A stretch of DNA of 64,000 nucleotides from Marinigracilibium pacificum (GCF_012926615.1 NZ_JABBNU010000015.1:1-64000); one strand, 5' to 3'; shown: positions 42,317-52,569, numbered from the stretch's first letter. The notes: a model not told the origin generated them from the sequence alone. Made by a program: numbers and translations.

Positions 42317-44734
42317 TTATTTATACAAATCCGGAAATTTCTTCGGATCGAATTCATTCATCATTTTATATACTGTTTCAAAAACAGTTTCAGTATTTGG
42401 CTTACTGAAGTAATCTCCGTCAGAGCTATATGCTGGCCTGTGTTCTTTAGCAGTGATTGTCATCGGCTTAGAGTCCAGATATTTATATCCATTTTGCTCC
42501 TCTAATACCTTCTGCATCATAAATGCTGTTGCACCACCTGGAACATCTTCATCCGCAAAAATCACTCTGTTTGTTTTCTTGATTCTATCTACAATAGTGT
42601 GATTTATATCAAATGGAATCAATGACTGAACATCAATTACCTCCACAGAAATACCAAATTCTTCAAGTTGTTCAGCAGCTTCCATTACTATTCGACACAT
42701 CGAACCATATGTTACAACTGTAACGTCAGACCCTTCTCTGATTACTTCCGGCACGCCTAATGGAGTAGTGAACTCATCTATATTTGAAGGAAGCTTTTCT
42801 TTTAACCTGTACCCATTTAGACACTCAATAATCATTGCAGTATCATCCGACTGAAGCATTGTATTATAAAATCCAGCTGCCTTAGTCATGTCTCTTGGCA
42901 CAAGAATGTATATTCCTCTTAAACTGTGCAGTAAAGCTCCCATAGGAGATCCTGAATGCCAAACACCTTCAAGACGGTGACCTCTTGTTCTAATTATTAC
43001 AGGAGCTTTTTGACCACCTTTTGTTCTATATTGAAGGTTTGAAAGATCATCGGCCATGATCTGTAATGCATAATATATATAATCAAGATACTGAATTTCA
43101 GCAATTGGCTTTAACCCTCTGATTGCAGCACCAATACCTTGACCAAGAATTGTAGCTTCTCTTATACCTGTATCAGTAACTCTTAATACACCATGCTTCT
43201 CCTGAAGACCAGCAAATGCCTGGTTAACGTCACCGATAAAACCTACGTCCTCACCAAAAGCAAAAACTCTTGGATCCTTAGTCAGGTTAGCATCAAAACA
43301 AGCTTGCAATACCTCTCTACCATCAACTAATTTGCTATTTTCATCAAATACAGGATCAATCTCAGGTACATTTAGCGCAGCTTCATCTGATTGAGAATAT
43401 AAATGACTGCTATAACGGTCATTATTTAACTCCTCTTCTCTTTTTAGCCAACCTAATAAGTTAGATTTAGCAGTAGAATTCTCATTTGCAAGGTATCTTA
43501 ACGCCTTTTTAACAGCCCTGAAAGAATCCATTCTTATCGGGTTTAACGTTTCTTTTAGGTCCTTAGCAATTTCAAGTATCTGCTTTTTATTAGTTGAAGA
43601 CTCAGCTGTAGCCTTAATTAATTCAACTGCCTCTGCATGAACGTCTGCAATTGAACCATTAAACTCTTTCCAGGCATTATTTTTTGCTGTTTTAGCTTCA
43701 TTTTTAGCTTCTTTCTCGAGCTCTTCAAGTTTAGCCTCATCAGCAATTCCTTCCTCAAGAATCCACTGACGCATCTTTAATAAACAATCGTGCTCTTTTT
43801 CCCACTCAAGTCTTTCAGCACTTTTGTAACGTTCATGAGAACCTGAAGTCGAGTGTCCTTGAGGTTGAGTAATCTCAACAACATGAACCATTACAGGAAC
43901 ATGTTCTTTTCTACACACCTCTTCAGCTTTTCGATATGTCTTTATCAATTCAGCATAATCCCAACCATTAACGGTAAAGATTTCATAGCCCTTTTCATTT
44001 TTATTTCTCTGGAATCCGGCTAATGCTTTTGAAATATTTTCTTTAGTTGTATGATAGCTTTTAGGAACACTGATACCATATTCATCATCCCAGATAGAAA
44101 TCATCATTGGAACCTGTAAAACACCTGCAGCATTGATTGTTTCAAAAAACAACCCTTCTGAAGTCGACGCATTACCAATTGTACCAAAAGCTATTTCATT
44201 TCCATTATTAGAAAACTGAGTAAACTTATGTAGATCCTTATTCTCCCTGTATAATTTAGAGGCATAGCCTAATCCCACTAGTCGAGGCATTTGACCTGCT
44301 GTAGGAGAAATATCAGACACACTATTATATTCTTCAGCTACATTTTTGAATTTACCATTCTCATCCAGCATCCGTGTTCCGAAGTGACCATTCATTAAAC
44401 GACCGGCACTAGCAGGTTCAGCATCAACATCTGTATGAGCATATAACTGAGCAAAGTACTCCTGAATTGTAAGTTCACCGATTGCAAACATAAAAGTTTG
44501 ATCTCGATAATAACCTGACCTGTAATCACCTCTCTTGAATACTTTGGCCATTGCGATCTGAGGAATTTCCTTACCATCGCCAAAGATTCCAAATTTAGCT
44601 TTGCCCATAAACACCTCTTTACGGCCTAATAAACTGGCTTCGCGGCTGGCAACAGCTAATTTGTAATCCTGTAATACTTCTTTATTGGATAATTTCAAAG
44701 TTTTCAATGGGGTCTCTGATTTTGTAACTTCCAT
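42317..44734 (-). CDS. Fused E1 alpha/beta subunits of 2-oxoacid dehydrogenase
   Basis: The 805-residue protein joins the thiamine-diphosphate E1 alpha part (about 1-400; GRLMNGHFGTRM, NNGNEIAFGTIGNASTSEGLFFETINAAG, QPQGHSTSGSHERYKS) to the E1 beta part (about 460-805; VFAFGEDVGFIGDVNQAFAGL, AEIQYLDYIYYALQIMADDLS, VIFADEDVPGGATAFMMQ). It decarboxylates branched-chain 2-oxoacids or pyruvate and passes the acyl group to an E2 encoded elsewhere. The fusion is common in Bacteroidota. Substrate choice cannot be decided here. It is divergent from alanine dehydrogenase. Confidence 0.9.
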   Translation of the reverse strand: MEVTKSETPLKTLKLSNKEVLQDYKLAVASREASLLGRKEVFMGKAKFGIFGDGKEIPQIAMAKVFKRGDYRSGYYRDQTFMFAIGELTIQEYFAQLYAHTDVDAEPASAGRLMNGHFGTRMLDENGKFKNVAEEYNSVSDISPTAGQMPRLVGLGYASKLYRENKDLHKFTQFSNNGNEIAFGTIGNASTSEGLFFETINAAGVLQVPMMISIWDDEYGISVPKSYHTTKENISKALAGFQRNKNEKGYEIFTVNGWDYAELIKTYRKAEEVCRKEHVPVMVHVVEITQPQGHSTSGSHERYKSAERLEWEKEHDCLLKMRQWILEEGIADEAKLEELEKEAKNEAKTAKNNAWKEFNGSIADVHAEAVELIKATAESSTNKKQILEIAKDLKETLNPIRMDSFRAVKKALRYLANENSTAKSNLLGWLKREEELNNDRYSSHLYSQSDEAALNVPEIDPVFDENSKLVDGREVLQACFDANLTKDPRVFAFGEDVGFIGDVNQAFAGLQEKHGVLRVTDTGIREATILGQGIGAAIRGLKPIAEIQYLDYIYYALQIMADDLSNLQYRTKGGQKAPVIIRTRGHRLEGVWHSGSPMGALLHSLRGIYILVPRDMTKAAGFYNTMLQSDDTAMIIECLNGYRLKEKLPSNIDEFTTPLGVPEVIREGSDVTVVTYGSMCRIVMEAAEQLEEFGISVEVIDVQSLIPFDINHTIVDRIKKTNRVIFADEDVPGGATAFMMQKVLEEQNGYKYLDSKPMTITAKEHRPAYSSDGDYFSKPNTETVFETVYKMMNEFDPKKFPDLYK

Positions 44735-45031
44735 ATAATGTGTTTATTGAGATGGAAAATCATTTTTGGGCATTTCAAAAATACTTAAAAATCAGGGGGT
44801 TTCAAAGTTTAGAGAAGGTCATAAATCATCATAAATTCATAATATTTCACAAGTAAAGACACAAATATAGCTCTGTAATTATAATAAAGACCTGATACTT
44901 ACAGAATTATATTTAATAAAACCTGATTTTATCAGAATAAAATTTTTATTTTAAAAAATCAACAAAATCTAATCAAACGGATTAATCCGTAAACTTCTTT
45001 TTTCCCTTATAAACTGAATTTTAGGCCACTA
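44735..45031. other. Divergent promoter region of E1 and alanine dehydrogenase genes
   Basis: No gene is seen. The region is AT-rich and contains the start-proximal promoter of the E1 gene. The specific repeat cluster next to alanine dehydrogenase is listed separately. Confidence 0.4.
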
Positions 45032-45075
45032 AAGTGCTAGTAATTTAGAAGTGCTTACTATATTTGCAAGCACTT
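45032..45075 (+). promoter_or_regulatory. Putative promoter and operator of alanine dehydrogenase
   Basis: AAGTGCT occurs at 45032-45038 and AAGTGCTT at 45049-45056; its inverse AAGCACTT is at 45068-45075. Between the inverted pair lies TATATTTG (45059-45066), which fits the Bacteroidota -7 box TAnnTTTG and is 26 bp from the ATG. A regulator bound to the repeats would cover the promoter. Confidence 0.5.
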
Positions 45076-45092
45076 ATATAAACAACATTATT

Positions 45093-46208
45093 ATGATTAT
45101 CAGTGTCCCAAAAGAGATAAAAAACAACGAAAACAGGGTTGCTCTTACCCCTGCTGGTGTAAAAGAACTAGTAAAGAGAGGTCACGAAGTTCACGTGCAG
45201 CAATCTGCTGGTGAAGGTAGTGGATTCAGTGATGATCTTTACGTTCAGGCTGGAGCGATTATGGAGCCTACAATTGAAGCTACATATGCTATAGGTGAAA
45301 TGATCATGAAAGTTAAAGAACCAATTGAGCCTGAGTATGGCTTAATTAAAGAAGATCAGCTTGTATTTACTTACTTCCACTTTGCTTCTTCTGAACCTTT
45401 AACAAAGGCAATGATCAAAAGTAAAAGTATTTGTCTTGCTTACGAAACAGTTGAAAAAGCAGACAGAAGTTTACCACTTTTGATCCCAATGTCTGAAGTT
45501 GCTGGTCGTATGGCTATTCAGGAAGGTGCTAAGTACCTTGAAAAACCACTTAAGGGAAGAGGTATTCTTTTGGGCGGTGTTCCGGGAGTAAGACCTGGTA
45601 AAGTATTAATCCTTGGAGGTGGTATTGTTGGTACAAACTCTGCTAAAATGGCAGCTGGTCTTGGTGCTGATGTTACTATCATGGATGTTAATCTTGGTAG
45701 ATTAAGATATCTTGATGATATTATGCCTGCTAACGTTAATACAATGATGTCTAACGAATATAATGTTCGTGAGATGATCAAAACTCACGATTTGATCGTT
45801 GGTGCAGTATTAATCCCAGGTGCTAAAGCTCCAAAGCTTATTACAAGAGATATGCTTAAAGAAATGCGTCCTGGAACTGTTCTAGTTGACGTTGCTGTTG
45901 ATCAGGGAGGTTGTATCGAAACTTGCGAGCCTACTACTCACGAAAATCCAACATTTATCATTGATGATGTTGTTCATTACTGTGTAGCTAACATGCCAGG
46001 TGCCGTGCCTTACACTTCAACTCTTGCTCTAACAAATGCTACTCTTCCTTACGCTATAGAACTTGCTAATAAAGGATGGGAAATTGCATGTCGTGATAAC
46101 AAAGAGCTTGAATTAGGTCTAAATGTTATCAAAGGTGAGATCGTTTATAAATCAGTAGCTGATGCTTTTGATCTTCCTTACACTAATGTAGATAAGTTTC
46201 TTAACTAA
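45093..46208 (+). CDS. ald: Alanine dehydrogenase
   Basis: The 371-residue protein follows the alanine dehydrogenase pattern throughout: IISVPKEIKNNENRVALTP, GEMIMKVKEPIEPEYGLI, FTYFHFASSE, the NAD motif VLILGGGIVGTNSAKMAAGLGA, and VVHYCVANMPGAVPYTSTLALTN with the catalytic His/Asp region. It converts L-alanine and NAD to pyruvate, ammonia and NADH. The ATG at 45093 is preferred to one at 45051 because family members begin MII(S/G)VPKE. It is divergent from the E1 gene, so both may share control over pyruvate-related flux. Confidence 0.95.
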   Translation: MIISVPKEIKNNENRVALTPAGVKELVKRGHEVHVQQSAGEGSGFSDDLYVQAGAIMEPTIEATYAIGEMIMKVKEPIEPEYGLIKEDQLVFTYFHFASSEPLTKAMIKSKSICLAYETVEKADRSLPLLIPMSEVAGRMAIQEGAKYLEKPLKGRGILLGGVPGVRPGKVLILGGGIVGTNSAKMAAGLGADVTIMDVNLGRLRYLDDIMPANVNTMMSNEYNVREMIKTHDLIVGAVLIPGAKAPKLITRDMLKEMRPGTVLVDVAVDQGGCIETCEPTTHENPTFIIDDVVHYCVANMPGAVPYTSTLALTNATLPYAIELANKGWEIACRDNKELELGLNVIKGEIVYKSVADAFDLPYTNVDKFLN

Positions 46209-46229
46209 GAAATAAGTATAATTAAAGAA

Positions 46230-46259
46230 AAACCGAAGCCTAACAGCTTCGGTTTTTTT
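46230..46259. terminator. Bidirectional terminator
   Basis: AAACCGAAGC (46230-46239) pairs perfectly with GCTTCGGTTT (46246-46255), with T runs on the plus side and the matching A run on the other side. It serves the convergent ald and HsdR-N-like genes. Confidence 0.88.
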
Positions 46260-46695
46260 ATTTGTATTTAGGAAATCCTCCAAATGGTTCATAATGTCCT
46301 CCCTCCTGTTTAAAACATAAATGAACCAACCCATTGGTTAGCATTAAATATTTTGCTCGTATGGTATGATTATACATAACTGCCTGCTCAAATACAGTCC
46401 TGTCAATTTTAACATCCGAAGCTTTACATTCTACAAGCATAAATGGGTCACTTCCTTTATAAATTATAATATCCGATCTTTTTTGCCTGACATTTACCAT
46501 TAAGCCACCCTCGATATTTATTAATGAAGCCGGATAATCCATATCATGAATCAAATATCTGATAAAACTTTGTCGTACATATTCTTCCGGAGTCAAGACA
46601 AGAAATTTCTTTCTGACAATATCCCAGATAAACTCCTTCCCACTTTCCCTTTTAGTTTTTATATTGTACTCCGGTAAATTAAGCTTATTCATCAA
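46258..46695 (-). CDS. Stand-alone HsdR N-terminal-like (PD-(D/E)XK) protein
   Basis: The 145-residue protein matches the type I restriction HsdR N-terminal nuclease fold: GKEFIWDIVRKKFLVLTPEEYVRQSFI, KRSDIIIYKGSDPFMLVECKASD (Asp and Glu-x-Lys of the nuclease site), then VFEQAVMYNHTIRAKYLMLTNGL. No HsdM, HsdS or helicase is near, so it is not a restriction system. Such single-domain proteins are common in Bacteroidota and their role is unknown. Its start is only 14 bp from the divergent amidohydrolase start. Confidence 0.82.
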   Translation of the reverse strand: MMNKLNLPEYNIKTKRESGKEFIWDIVRKKFLVLTPEEYVRQSFIRYLIHDMDYPASLINIEGGLMVNVRQKRSDIIIYKGSDPFMLVECKASDVKIDRTVFEQAVMYNHTIRAKYLMLTNGLVHLCFKQEGGHYEPFGGFPKYK

Positions 46696-46709
46696 CCAAC
46701 TTTTTTATA

Positions 46710-48374
46710 ATGCGAAATAAATATATAATTCTTTATCGAACTATTTTTCTATTGACTTTGACCGTCTGCTTTTCGTGCAGTTCCCCAAAAGAAGCTGATC
46801 TTATTGTCCATAATGGTATAATTTATACTGTTGATGAAGATTTTTCAACAGTCGAGGCTATGGCCATAAAAGATGGGAAAATTATTGAAACAGGAAATAG
46901 CATTGATATCCTTGCAAATTACAAATCTGAATCCACAACAGATCTTGAAGGTAAAAGTGTGGTGCCAGGACTAATTGATGGTCATGCACATTTTTTCAGA
47001 TACGGACTTGGCTTAGTTAATGCAGACCTGACAGGAACTAGCTCTAAAACAGAAATTTTAGAAAGATTAGTAGCACACCGTGAATCATACCCTAACAACC
47101 CATGGATTATTGGCCGTGGCTGGGATCAAAATGACTGGGAAGAAAAGGAGTTTCCTTCAAGGTTAGATCTTGATAGTTTGTTTCCTGATGTTCCAGTTTA
47201 CTTGATTCGAATAGATGGTCATGCTGCCTGGGTAAACACAGCTGCCATTAGTCAGGCTGATATAACTCCGGACAATAGTGAAATCAAAGTTGATGGCGGA
47301 GATATTTTGCGTAATGAAGACGGTATTCAGGGCATCTTTGTTGACAACGCTATGGATCTGATAAACAGACATATTCCAGATGCTTCCGAAGTCCAGCAAA
47401 AGGAAGCCTTATTCCAAGCTCAGAAAAACTGCTTTGAAGTAGGATTAACAACCGTTGTTGATGCTGGTCTTGATAAGGAAACAATTGATCTAATTGATGA
47501 AATGCAGAAATCTGATTACCTGAAGATAAGAATCTACGCAATGTTGAACCCTACTCCTTCTAATAAAGAGTATTACTTCAAAAACGGTCCATATTTCACA
47601 GATTTCTTAACAGTTACTTCTTTTAAAATATATTCTGACGGAGCCCTTGGAAGCAGAGGTGCTTGCTTGATTGAACCCTATGCCGATAAACCTGACCAAA
47701 CAGGATTTTTACTTCAGAATATTGAGTACTTTGATGAAACCGCTAAAGAGATGCTTAAGTATGGTTTCCAAATGAATACACATTGCATTGGAGATTCATC
47801 AAACAGGGCTTTGTTAAATATATATGCCAAATGTCTCGAGCCAGGAAATAACAAAAGGTGGCGAATTGAACATGCACAAATTATAAATGAAAGTGACCTC
47901 TCTACATTTGGAGAATACAATATTATTCCGTCCGTTCAACCTACCCATGCTACATCTGATATGTACTGGGCAGATGAAAGACTTGGAGATGAGAGAATTA
48001 AAGATGCTTATATATTTAAAGAGTTACTAGATCAGAATGGATACATAGCACTTGGAAGTGACTTCCCTGTTGAAGACATTAATCCTTTACTTGGATTTTA
48101 TGCTGCAGTAGCAAGAAAAGACCTTAAAGGTTATCCGGATAGCGGATTTCAGAAGGAAAACGCCCTTACAAGAGAAGAAACCCTTAGAGGCATGACTATT
48201 TGGGCAGCAAAAGCAAACTTTGAAGAAGAGAAAAAAGGATCACTTGAAAAAGGAAAATTTGCTGACTTTATTGTTTTAGAGAAAGACATCATGAAAATTC
48301 CCGAAGATGAAATCCCTGGCACAAAAGTACTGCAGACCTATGTTGGTGGAGAGCAAGTGTACAATAGAAAATAA
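46710..48374 (+). CDS. Amidohydrolase-family lipoprotein (YtcJ-like)
   Basis: The 554-residue protein has a lipobox (CFSC) and an amidohydrolase barrel. VVPGLIDGHAHFFRYG holds the first metal histidines (HAH), NTHCIGDSSNRALL the later His, and IALGSDFPVEDINPLLGF the catalytic Asp; EKGKFADFIVLEKD closes the composite domain. Members of this YtcJ-type group hydrolyse amide bonds with one or two zinc ions. The lipid anchor implies a periplasmic or surface site. Substrate unknown. Confidence 0.88.
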   Translation: MRNKYIILYRTIFLLTLTVCFSCSSPKEADLIVHNGIIYTVDEDFSTVEAMAIKDGKIIETGNSIDILANYKSESTTDLEGKSVVPGLIDGHAHFFRYGLGLVNADLTGTSSKTEILERLVAHRESYPNNPWIIGRGWDQNDWEEKEFPSRLDLDSLFPDVPVYLIRIDGHAAWVNTAAISQADITPDNSEIKVDGGDILRNEDGIQGIFVDNAMDLINRHIPDASEVQQKEALFQAQKNCFEVGLTTVVDAGLDKETIDLIDEMQKSDYLKIRIYAMLNPTPSNKEYYFKNGPYFTDFLTVTSFKIYSDGALGSRGACLIEPYADKPDQTGFLLQNIEYFDETAKEMLKYGFQMNTHCIGDSSNRALLNIYAKCLEPGNNKRWRIEHAQIINESDLSTFGEYNIIPSVQPTHATSDMYWADERLGDERIKDAYIFKELLDQNGYIALGSDFPVEDINPLLGFYAAVARKDLKGYPDSGFQKENALTREETLRGMTIWAAKANFEEEKKGSLEKGKFADFIVLEKDIMKIPEDEIPGTKVLQTYVGGEQVYNRK

Positions 48375-48384
48375 ATTGAACAAT

Positions 48385-48416
48385 AAAGCCGGATTTTATT
48401 AATATCTGGCTTTTTC
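48385..48416 (+). terminator. Intrinsic terminator
   Basis: AAAGCCGGAT (48385-48394) pairs with ATCTGGCTTT (48404-48413) with one G-T pair and a 9-nt loop, followed by T-rich DNA. Confidence 0.7.
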
Positions 48417-48724
48417 TCTAAAGATCAGATGTAATAGTAAGGTTGATGTAGTCATTTGACGCTAACCAATACTTAAAAATCATTTATTCTTTATAGCCCA
48501 GAATATTTTACAACAACTATTTATAATAACAACATAAACGAATTAATCATATATTATAAACACAAAACCATGAATTAAATAAATAGGATCTTTTTCAATT
48601 TGCCAAATCAATAAACTTTTACGATTTTAACTTTAAGCAATTAAAAATTCCGGTTGAATAAATACCAAATACAAAAGTTCTGCATACTTTTGTTGCCTGT
48701 AAAACAAGTGTATAAACATAAATA
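48417..48724. other. Intergenic region, no gene seen
   Basis: About 310 bp of AT-rich DNA with no supported ORF or RNA. It should hold the promoter of the SLC13-type carrier. Confidence 0.4.
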
Positions 48725-50506
48725 ATGATCCCAATACCCTATCAACCCTATATAGTATTTCTAGCAATAGTGTTTATGTTTATTGCGATATACAGAAACT
48801 GGCTTCGACCGGTTGTTGCTTTTGCATATACTATCATATTTTTTGTAATAACCGGAATTATAACCGCACCAACTGTCATCAAGGGATTATCTAATGATAA
48901 AATCGCTAGTATCATTTTGATTATTCTGATAACTACAGGCATAAGGAAAAACTTCAATATTGAAATAATTTTCAATAACTTATTTAAAGACGGGATTTCT
49001 TACCGAAGTTTTCTTTTCAAAATGATGTCTCAGGTTGCATTCCTGTCAAGCTTCGTTAATAACACTCCAGTAGTTGCTCTGATGACTCCGTATGTTATCA
49101 AATGGGGAAAGAAAAATAAAATCGCTCCTTCGAAATTATTGATACCGATGTCATTTTCTACCATAATGGGTGGAATGATAACCATTATAGGTACCTCCAC
49201 AACTTTATTATTAATAGGGTTTCTCCAAAAAAGTAATGAACCATTACTGAGATCAACGGACCTGCTAATCATTGGACTTTCAATAACGATAATAGGTGTT
49301 ATTTTCCTTACTTTTTTTTCAAATAAGCTATTGCCAAACTATAAAGATCTGGTTGACAGCTTTAAAGAAAAGCAAAGAGAGTATTTAATTGAGACCAAAG
49401 TAAAAAGAAATTCAGAATACTTAGGAAAAAGCATTGTTAAAGCCGGATTAAGAAACATGAAAGGAGTTTTCCTGGTAGAAATTATCAGAGAAAATAAAAA
49501 AATATCCCCTGTTGAACCTGAGGAAGTCATTATGAAAGAAGACATCCTCATATTTGCAGGTAACACTGAATATATAATCGATCTTGCAAAAAGTAATAAC
49601 GGGTTAAAGCTTCCTCAGGATGACCTATATTCTGTTGAAGAAGAAATAGAAGTAACTGAATGTGTTGTCAGTAATTATAGCAGTATGGTAGGAAAAACTG
49701 TCAAGGAAGTTAGCTTCAGAAACAGATATGATGCAGCTGTAGTTGCTATTCACAGACAAGGTCACAAACTAAGTGGTAAAATAGGTGATATTCCATTACA
49801 GGCCGGAGATGTATTACTACTATTCAGTGGTAGTGATTTTAAAGAAAGGGTTGAATTATACCGAGATCTGTTTATCATTTCATCAACAAGAGAAACTGTT
49901 CAAAATGACAACAAAAAATTCTGGGTATTAGGAGCAATTGGGACACTAATAGCATTTTTATTAATCTGGGGTGAAATTTCTCTCTTCACATCACTTTTGA
50001 TCATCTTTTCAATTTTAGTCGGGTCAAAAATGCTCACTTTACAGGATGTAAAAAGGGAACTTGACCTTAACATGGTTGCTATTTTAGTGATGAGTATTGC
50101 ACTTGGAGAAGCAGTCTCAAACTCTGGTGCTGGAAATATTATGGCAAATTTTATGATTGAGTATCTAATGGACTTTGGTACATTAGCAATTCTTGCTGGT
50201 TTAATGTTAGCCTGTACAATCCTGACTAATGTAGTTTTCAATGCTGCTGCAGTTTCAGTAGCTTTTCCAATAGCCTATGAAGTAAGTCAGCAATTAGAAG
50301 TGCCTGGAATGCCTTTTTACTTGGGTATTGCATTCTCAGCTTCCTGTGCATTTTTAACTCCAATCAGTTACCAAACTCACCTAATTATTTTTGGTCCGGG
50401 AGGATATCAGTTTAAAGATTTCTTTAAGGTTGGTTTACCCGTTACTATTTTATATCTGACTATTTCCTTTTTCTTAATTATTTATCTTTATCCACAGATT
50501 ATATAA
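48725..50506 (+). CDS. SLC13-type carrier with two TrkA-C domains
   Basis: The 593-residue protein has an N-terminal transport half (helices with SSFVNNTPVVALMTPYV and TTIIGTSTTLLLIGFL), a soluble middle with two RCK/TrkA-C domains (about 215-285 and 305-385), and a second transport half with LTNVVFNAAAVSVAFPIA and TPISYQTHLIIFGPGGY. This is the layout of bacterial DASS/SLC13 permeases used for sulphate or other divalent anions with sodium. Substrate is not determined. Confidence 0.85.
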   Translation: MIPIPYQPYIVFLAIVFMFIAIYRNWLRPVVAFAYTIIFFVITGIITAPTVIKGLSNDKIASIILIILITTGIRKNFNIEIIFNNLFKDGISYRSFLFKMMSQVAFLSSFVNNTPVVALMTPYVIKWGKKNKIAPSKLLIPMSFSTIMGGMITIIGTSTTLLLIGFLQKSNEPLLRSTDLLIIGLSITIIGVIFLTFFSNKLLPNYKDLVDSFKEKQREYLIETKVKRNSEYLGKSIVKAGLRNMKGVFLVEIIRENKKISPVEPEEVIMKEDILIFAGNTEYIIDLAKSNNGLKLPQDDLYSVEEEIEVTECVVSNYSSMVGKTVKEVSFRNRYDAAVVAIHRQGHKLSGKIGDIPLQAGDVLLLFSGSDFKERVELYRDLFIISSTRETVQNDNKKFWVLGAIGTLIAFLLIWGEISLFTSLLIIFSILVGSKMLTLQDVKRELDLNMVAILVMSIALGEAVSNSGAGNIMANFMIEYLMDFGTLAILAGLMLACTILTNVVFNAAAVSVAFPIAYEVSQQLEVPGMPFYLGIAFSASCAFLTPISYQTHLIIFGPGGYQFKDFFKVGLPVTILYLTISFFLIIYLYPQII

Positions 50507-50617
50507 TTTCGAAATACAACAAACTTTTTGAGTTATTATGTTTACCCATTGTTAAAAATTAATTTCAGTGGAGATTTCATAAATCAAATTCAATCATAAA
50601 TTTTAAGCATTATTATA

Positions 50618-52468
50618 ATGAGATTTTTCAAAGAAATAACCTTTCTTTTTACAGTACTAATTATTGTAATTAGCTGTAATAATGAATCAAACGAACAGGA
50701 ACTGGTTTCTTATTCCGAAGAAGAAATCAAAAAAGAATCTGAAAAGGCAAATCATTTTTTTGATTCTGTATTTGACGCCTCGGTAAACCGTAGCCCTATT
50801 TACCAAAGTTATCTGGGGATTAAAAAGGATTATGATAAGTGGGATGACATCTCTGATGAACAAACACAGAAAGAGTTAGAAATAACTAAAAAAGAGCTAC
50901 AATATTTACTCGATAACATCAATCCTGATGCATTAGATAAACAAACCGGAATTAGCTATAAGCTATTTAAAGAATCAGCTGAAAATGAAATTGAAGATTT
51001 CAAGTGGCGATTCCATAATTACCCGGTAAATCAAATGTTTGGCTTACACTCTCAAGTCCCTGCTATGCTAATTAATATACATCAGGTGAGTGACTCAAGT
51101 GATGCTGCGGCATACATTTCCAGACTAGAAGGAATCAATTCATTATTTGATCAGTTAATTAAAAACCTTGAGATAAGAGAAGAAAAAGGTATAGTGCCAC
51201 CAAAATTTGTCTTCACGAAGGTAATTGAAGATTGTGAGAACATAATTAAAGGTGCTCCTTTTGATACCGATCAACCGAGTACTTTGCTTAACGATATAAC
51301 TAAAAAAGTTAATGCATTGAACATTTTTGATGAATCAAAATCAGCATTAATTAAAGCAGCTGAAAAGGAACTCATTGAATCTGTTCAACCTGCCTATGTT
51401 AATCTTCTTTCATTCCTAAAAGAACAGCAAGAAAGAGCTACAAACGAAGACGGAATCTGGAAATGGCCTAATGGCTCTGAATATTATAATATAGCATTAA
51501 AAAGAACAACCACAACAGACCTTACCAGTGATGAAATTCATGAAATCGGGCTTAAAGAAGTTGATCGAATTCACAGTGAGATGCGAGAAATCATGAAAAA
51601 AGTCGGATTTGAAGGTACTCTCCAGGAGTTTTTCACATTCCTTAAAACGGATGATCAGTTTTATTATGCAAACACTGATCAAGGAAAGGAAGAGTATATG
51701 GATAGTGCCAAGTCTATTATTGACAACATGGAAAGCAGACTTGATGAGTTATTTATTACAAAACCTAAAGCCAGAATTCAAGTAAAGAGAGTAGAGAAAT
51801 TCAGAGAGAATTCTGCAGGTAAAGCATTTTATCAGGCACCGGCACCTGATGGATCAAGACCAGGAACTTACTATGCTAACCTGGCAAATAGTAAAAATAT
51901 GCCAAAATTCGAAATGGAGGCACTAGCATACCATGAAGGAATTCCTGGTCATCATATGGACAGAACTATCGCCCAGGAACTAAGCAACATTCCAAAATTC
52001 AGAAAATTTGGCGGATATACTGCATATGTTGAAGGTTGGGGGCTATACAGTGAGTTTATTCCAAAAGAAATGGGACTATATGAAAATCCATATTCTGATT
52101 ACGGTAGATTAGCTATGGAACTTTGGAGAGCATGCAGACTTGTTGTAGATACAGGTATTCATTCCAAAAAATGGACCCGTGAACAAGGTATTGAATATTA
52201 CTTGACAAATACCTCAGGAAGTGAAAGAGAATGTGAAAGAATGGTTGAAAGACATATTGTTATGCCTTCTCAAGCAACTGCATATAAAATCGGAATGCTT
52301 GAAATATTACGTTTACGAGAAAAAGCTCAAACTGAACTGGGAGACAAATTCGACATTAAGGAATTCCATGAAGTAGTATTAACAAATGGTGCAGTTCCAT
52401 TAAATGTACTTAGTGATTTAGTTGAAGATTATATCGCTAATGTTAAAACGAAGTTATCTAGATCTTAA
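50618..52468 (+). CDS. DUF885 lipoprotein, putative metallopeptidase
   Basis: The 616-residue protein has a lipobox (VISC) and matches the DUF885 family, which is related to zinc-dependent M32-like peptidases. The metal-binding core is YHEGIPGHHMDRTIAQEL, followed by FGGYTAYVEGWGLYSE with the third ligand region and ACRLVVDTGIHSKKWT. It is probably an exported carboxypeptidase-like enzyme in the periplasm. A clear terminator lies 100 bp downstream. Confidence 0.88.
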   Translation: MRFFKEITFLFTVLIIVISCNNESNEQELVSYSEEEIKKESEKANHFFDSVFDASVNRSPIYQSYLGIKKDYDKWDDISDEQTQKELEITKKELQYLLDNINPDALDKQTGISYKLFKESAENEIEDFKWRFHNYPVNQMFGLHSQVPAMLINIHQVSDSSDAAAYISRLEGINSLFDQLIKNLEIREEKGIVPPKFVFTKVIEDCENIIKGAPFDTDQPSTLLNDITKKVNALNIFDESKSALIKAAEKELIESVQPAYVNLLSFLKEQQERATNEDGIWKWPNGSEYYNIALKRTTTTDLTSDEIHEIGLKEVDRIHSEMREIMKKVGFEGTLQEFFTFLKTDDQFYYANTDQGKEEYMDSAKSIIDNMESRLDELFITKPKARIQVKRVEKFRENSAGKAFYQAPAPDGSRPGTYYANLANSKNMPKFEMEALAYHEGIPGHHMDRTIAQELSNIPKFRKFGGYTAYVEGWGLYSEFIPKEMGLYENPYSDYGRLAMELWRACRLVVDTGIHSKKWTREQGIEYYLTNTSGSERECERMVERHIVMPSQATAYKIGMLEILRLREKAQTELGDKFDIKEFHEVVLTNGAVPLNVLSDLVEDYIANVKTKLSRS

Positions 52469-52569
52469 TAGCGAATTCCATTATTTAACTGTGAATTAGT
52501 CTATTGACTCATCTTTAATTATTCGTAAATAAGAGTAAGCTTACTCAGTTAGAAATAATTAAAACAAAA

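Noticed and set aside
42317-44734. Separate E1 alpha and E1 beta genes with a missed stop
   Set aside because: The frame is open across the junction with a plausible linker, and the fused form is common in this phylum.
46258-46695. Type I restriction-modification system
   Set aside because: Only an HsdR N-terminal-like domain is present; helicase, methylase and specificity genes are absent from the region.
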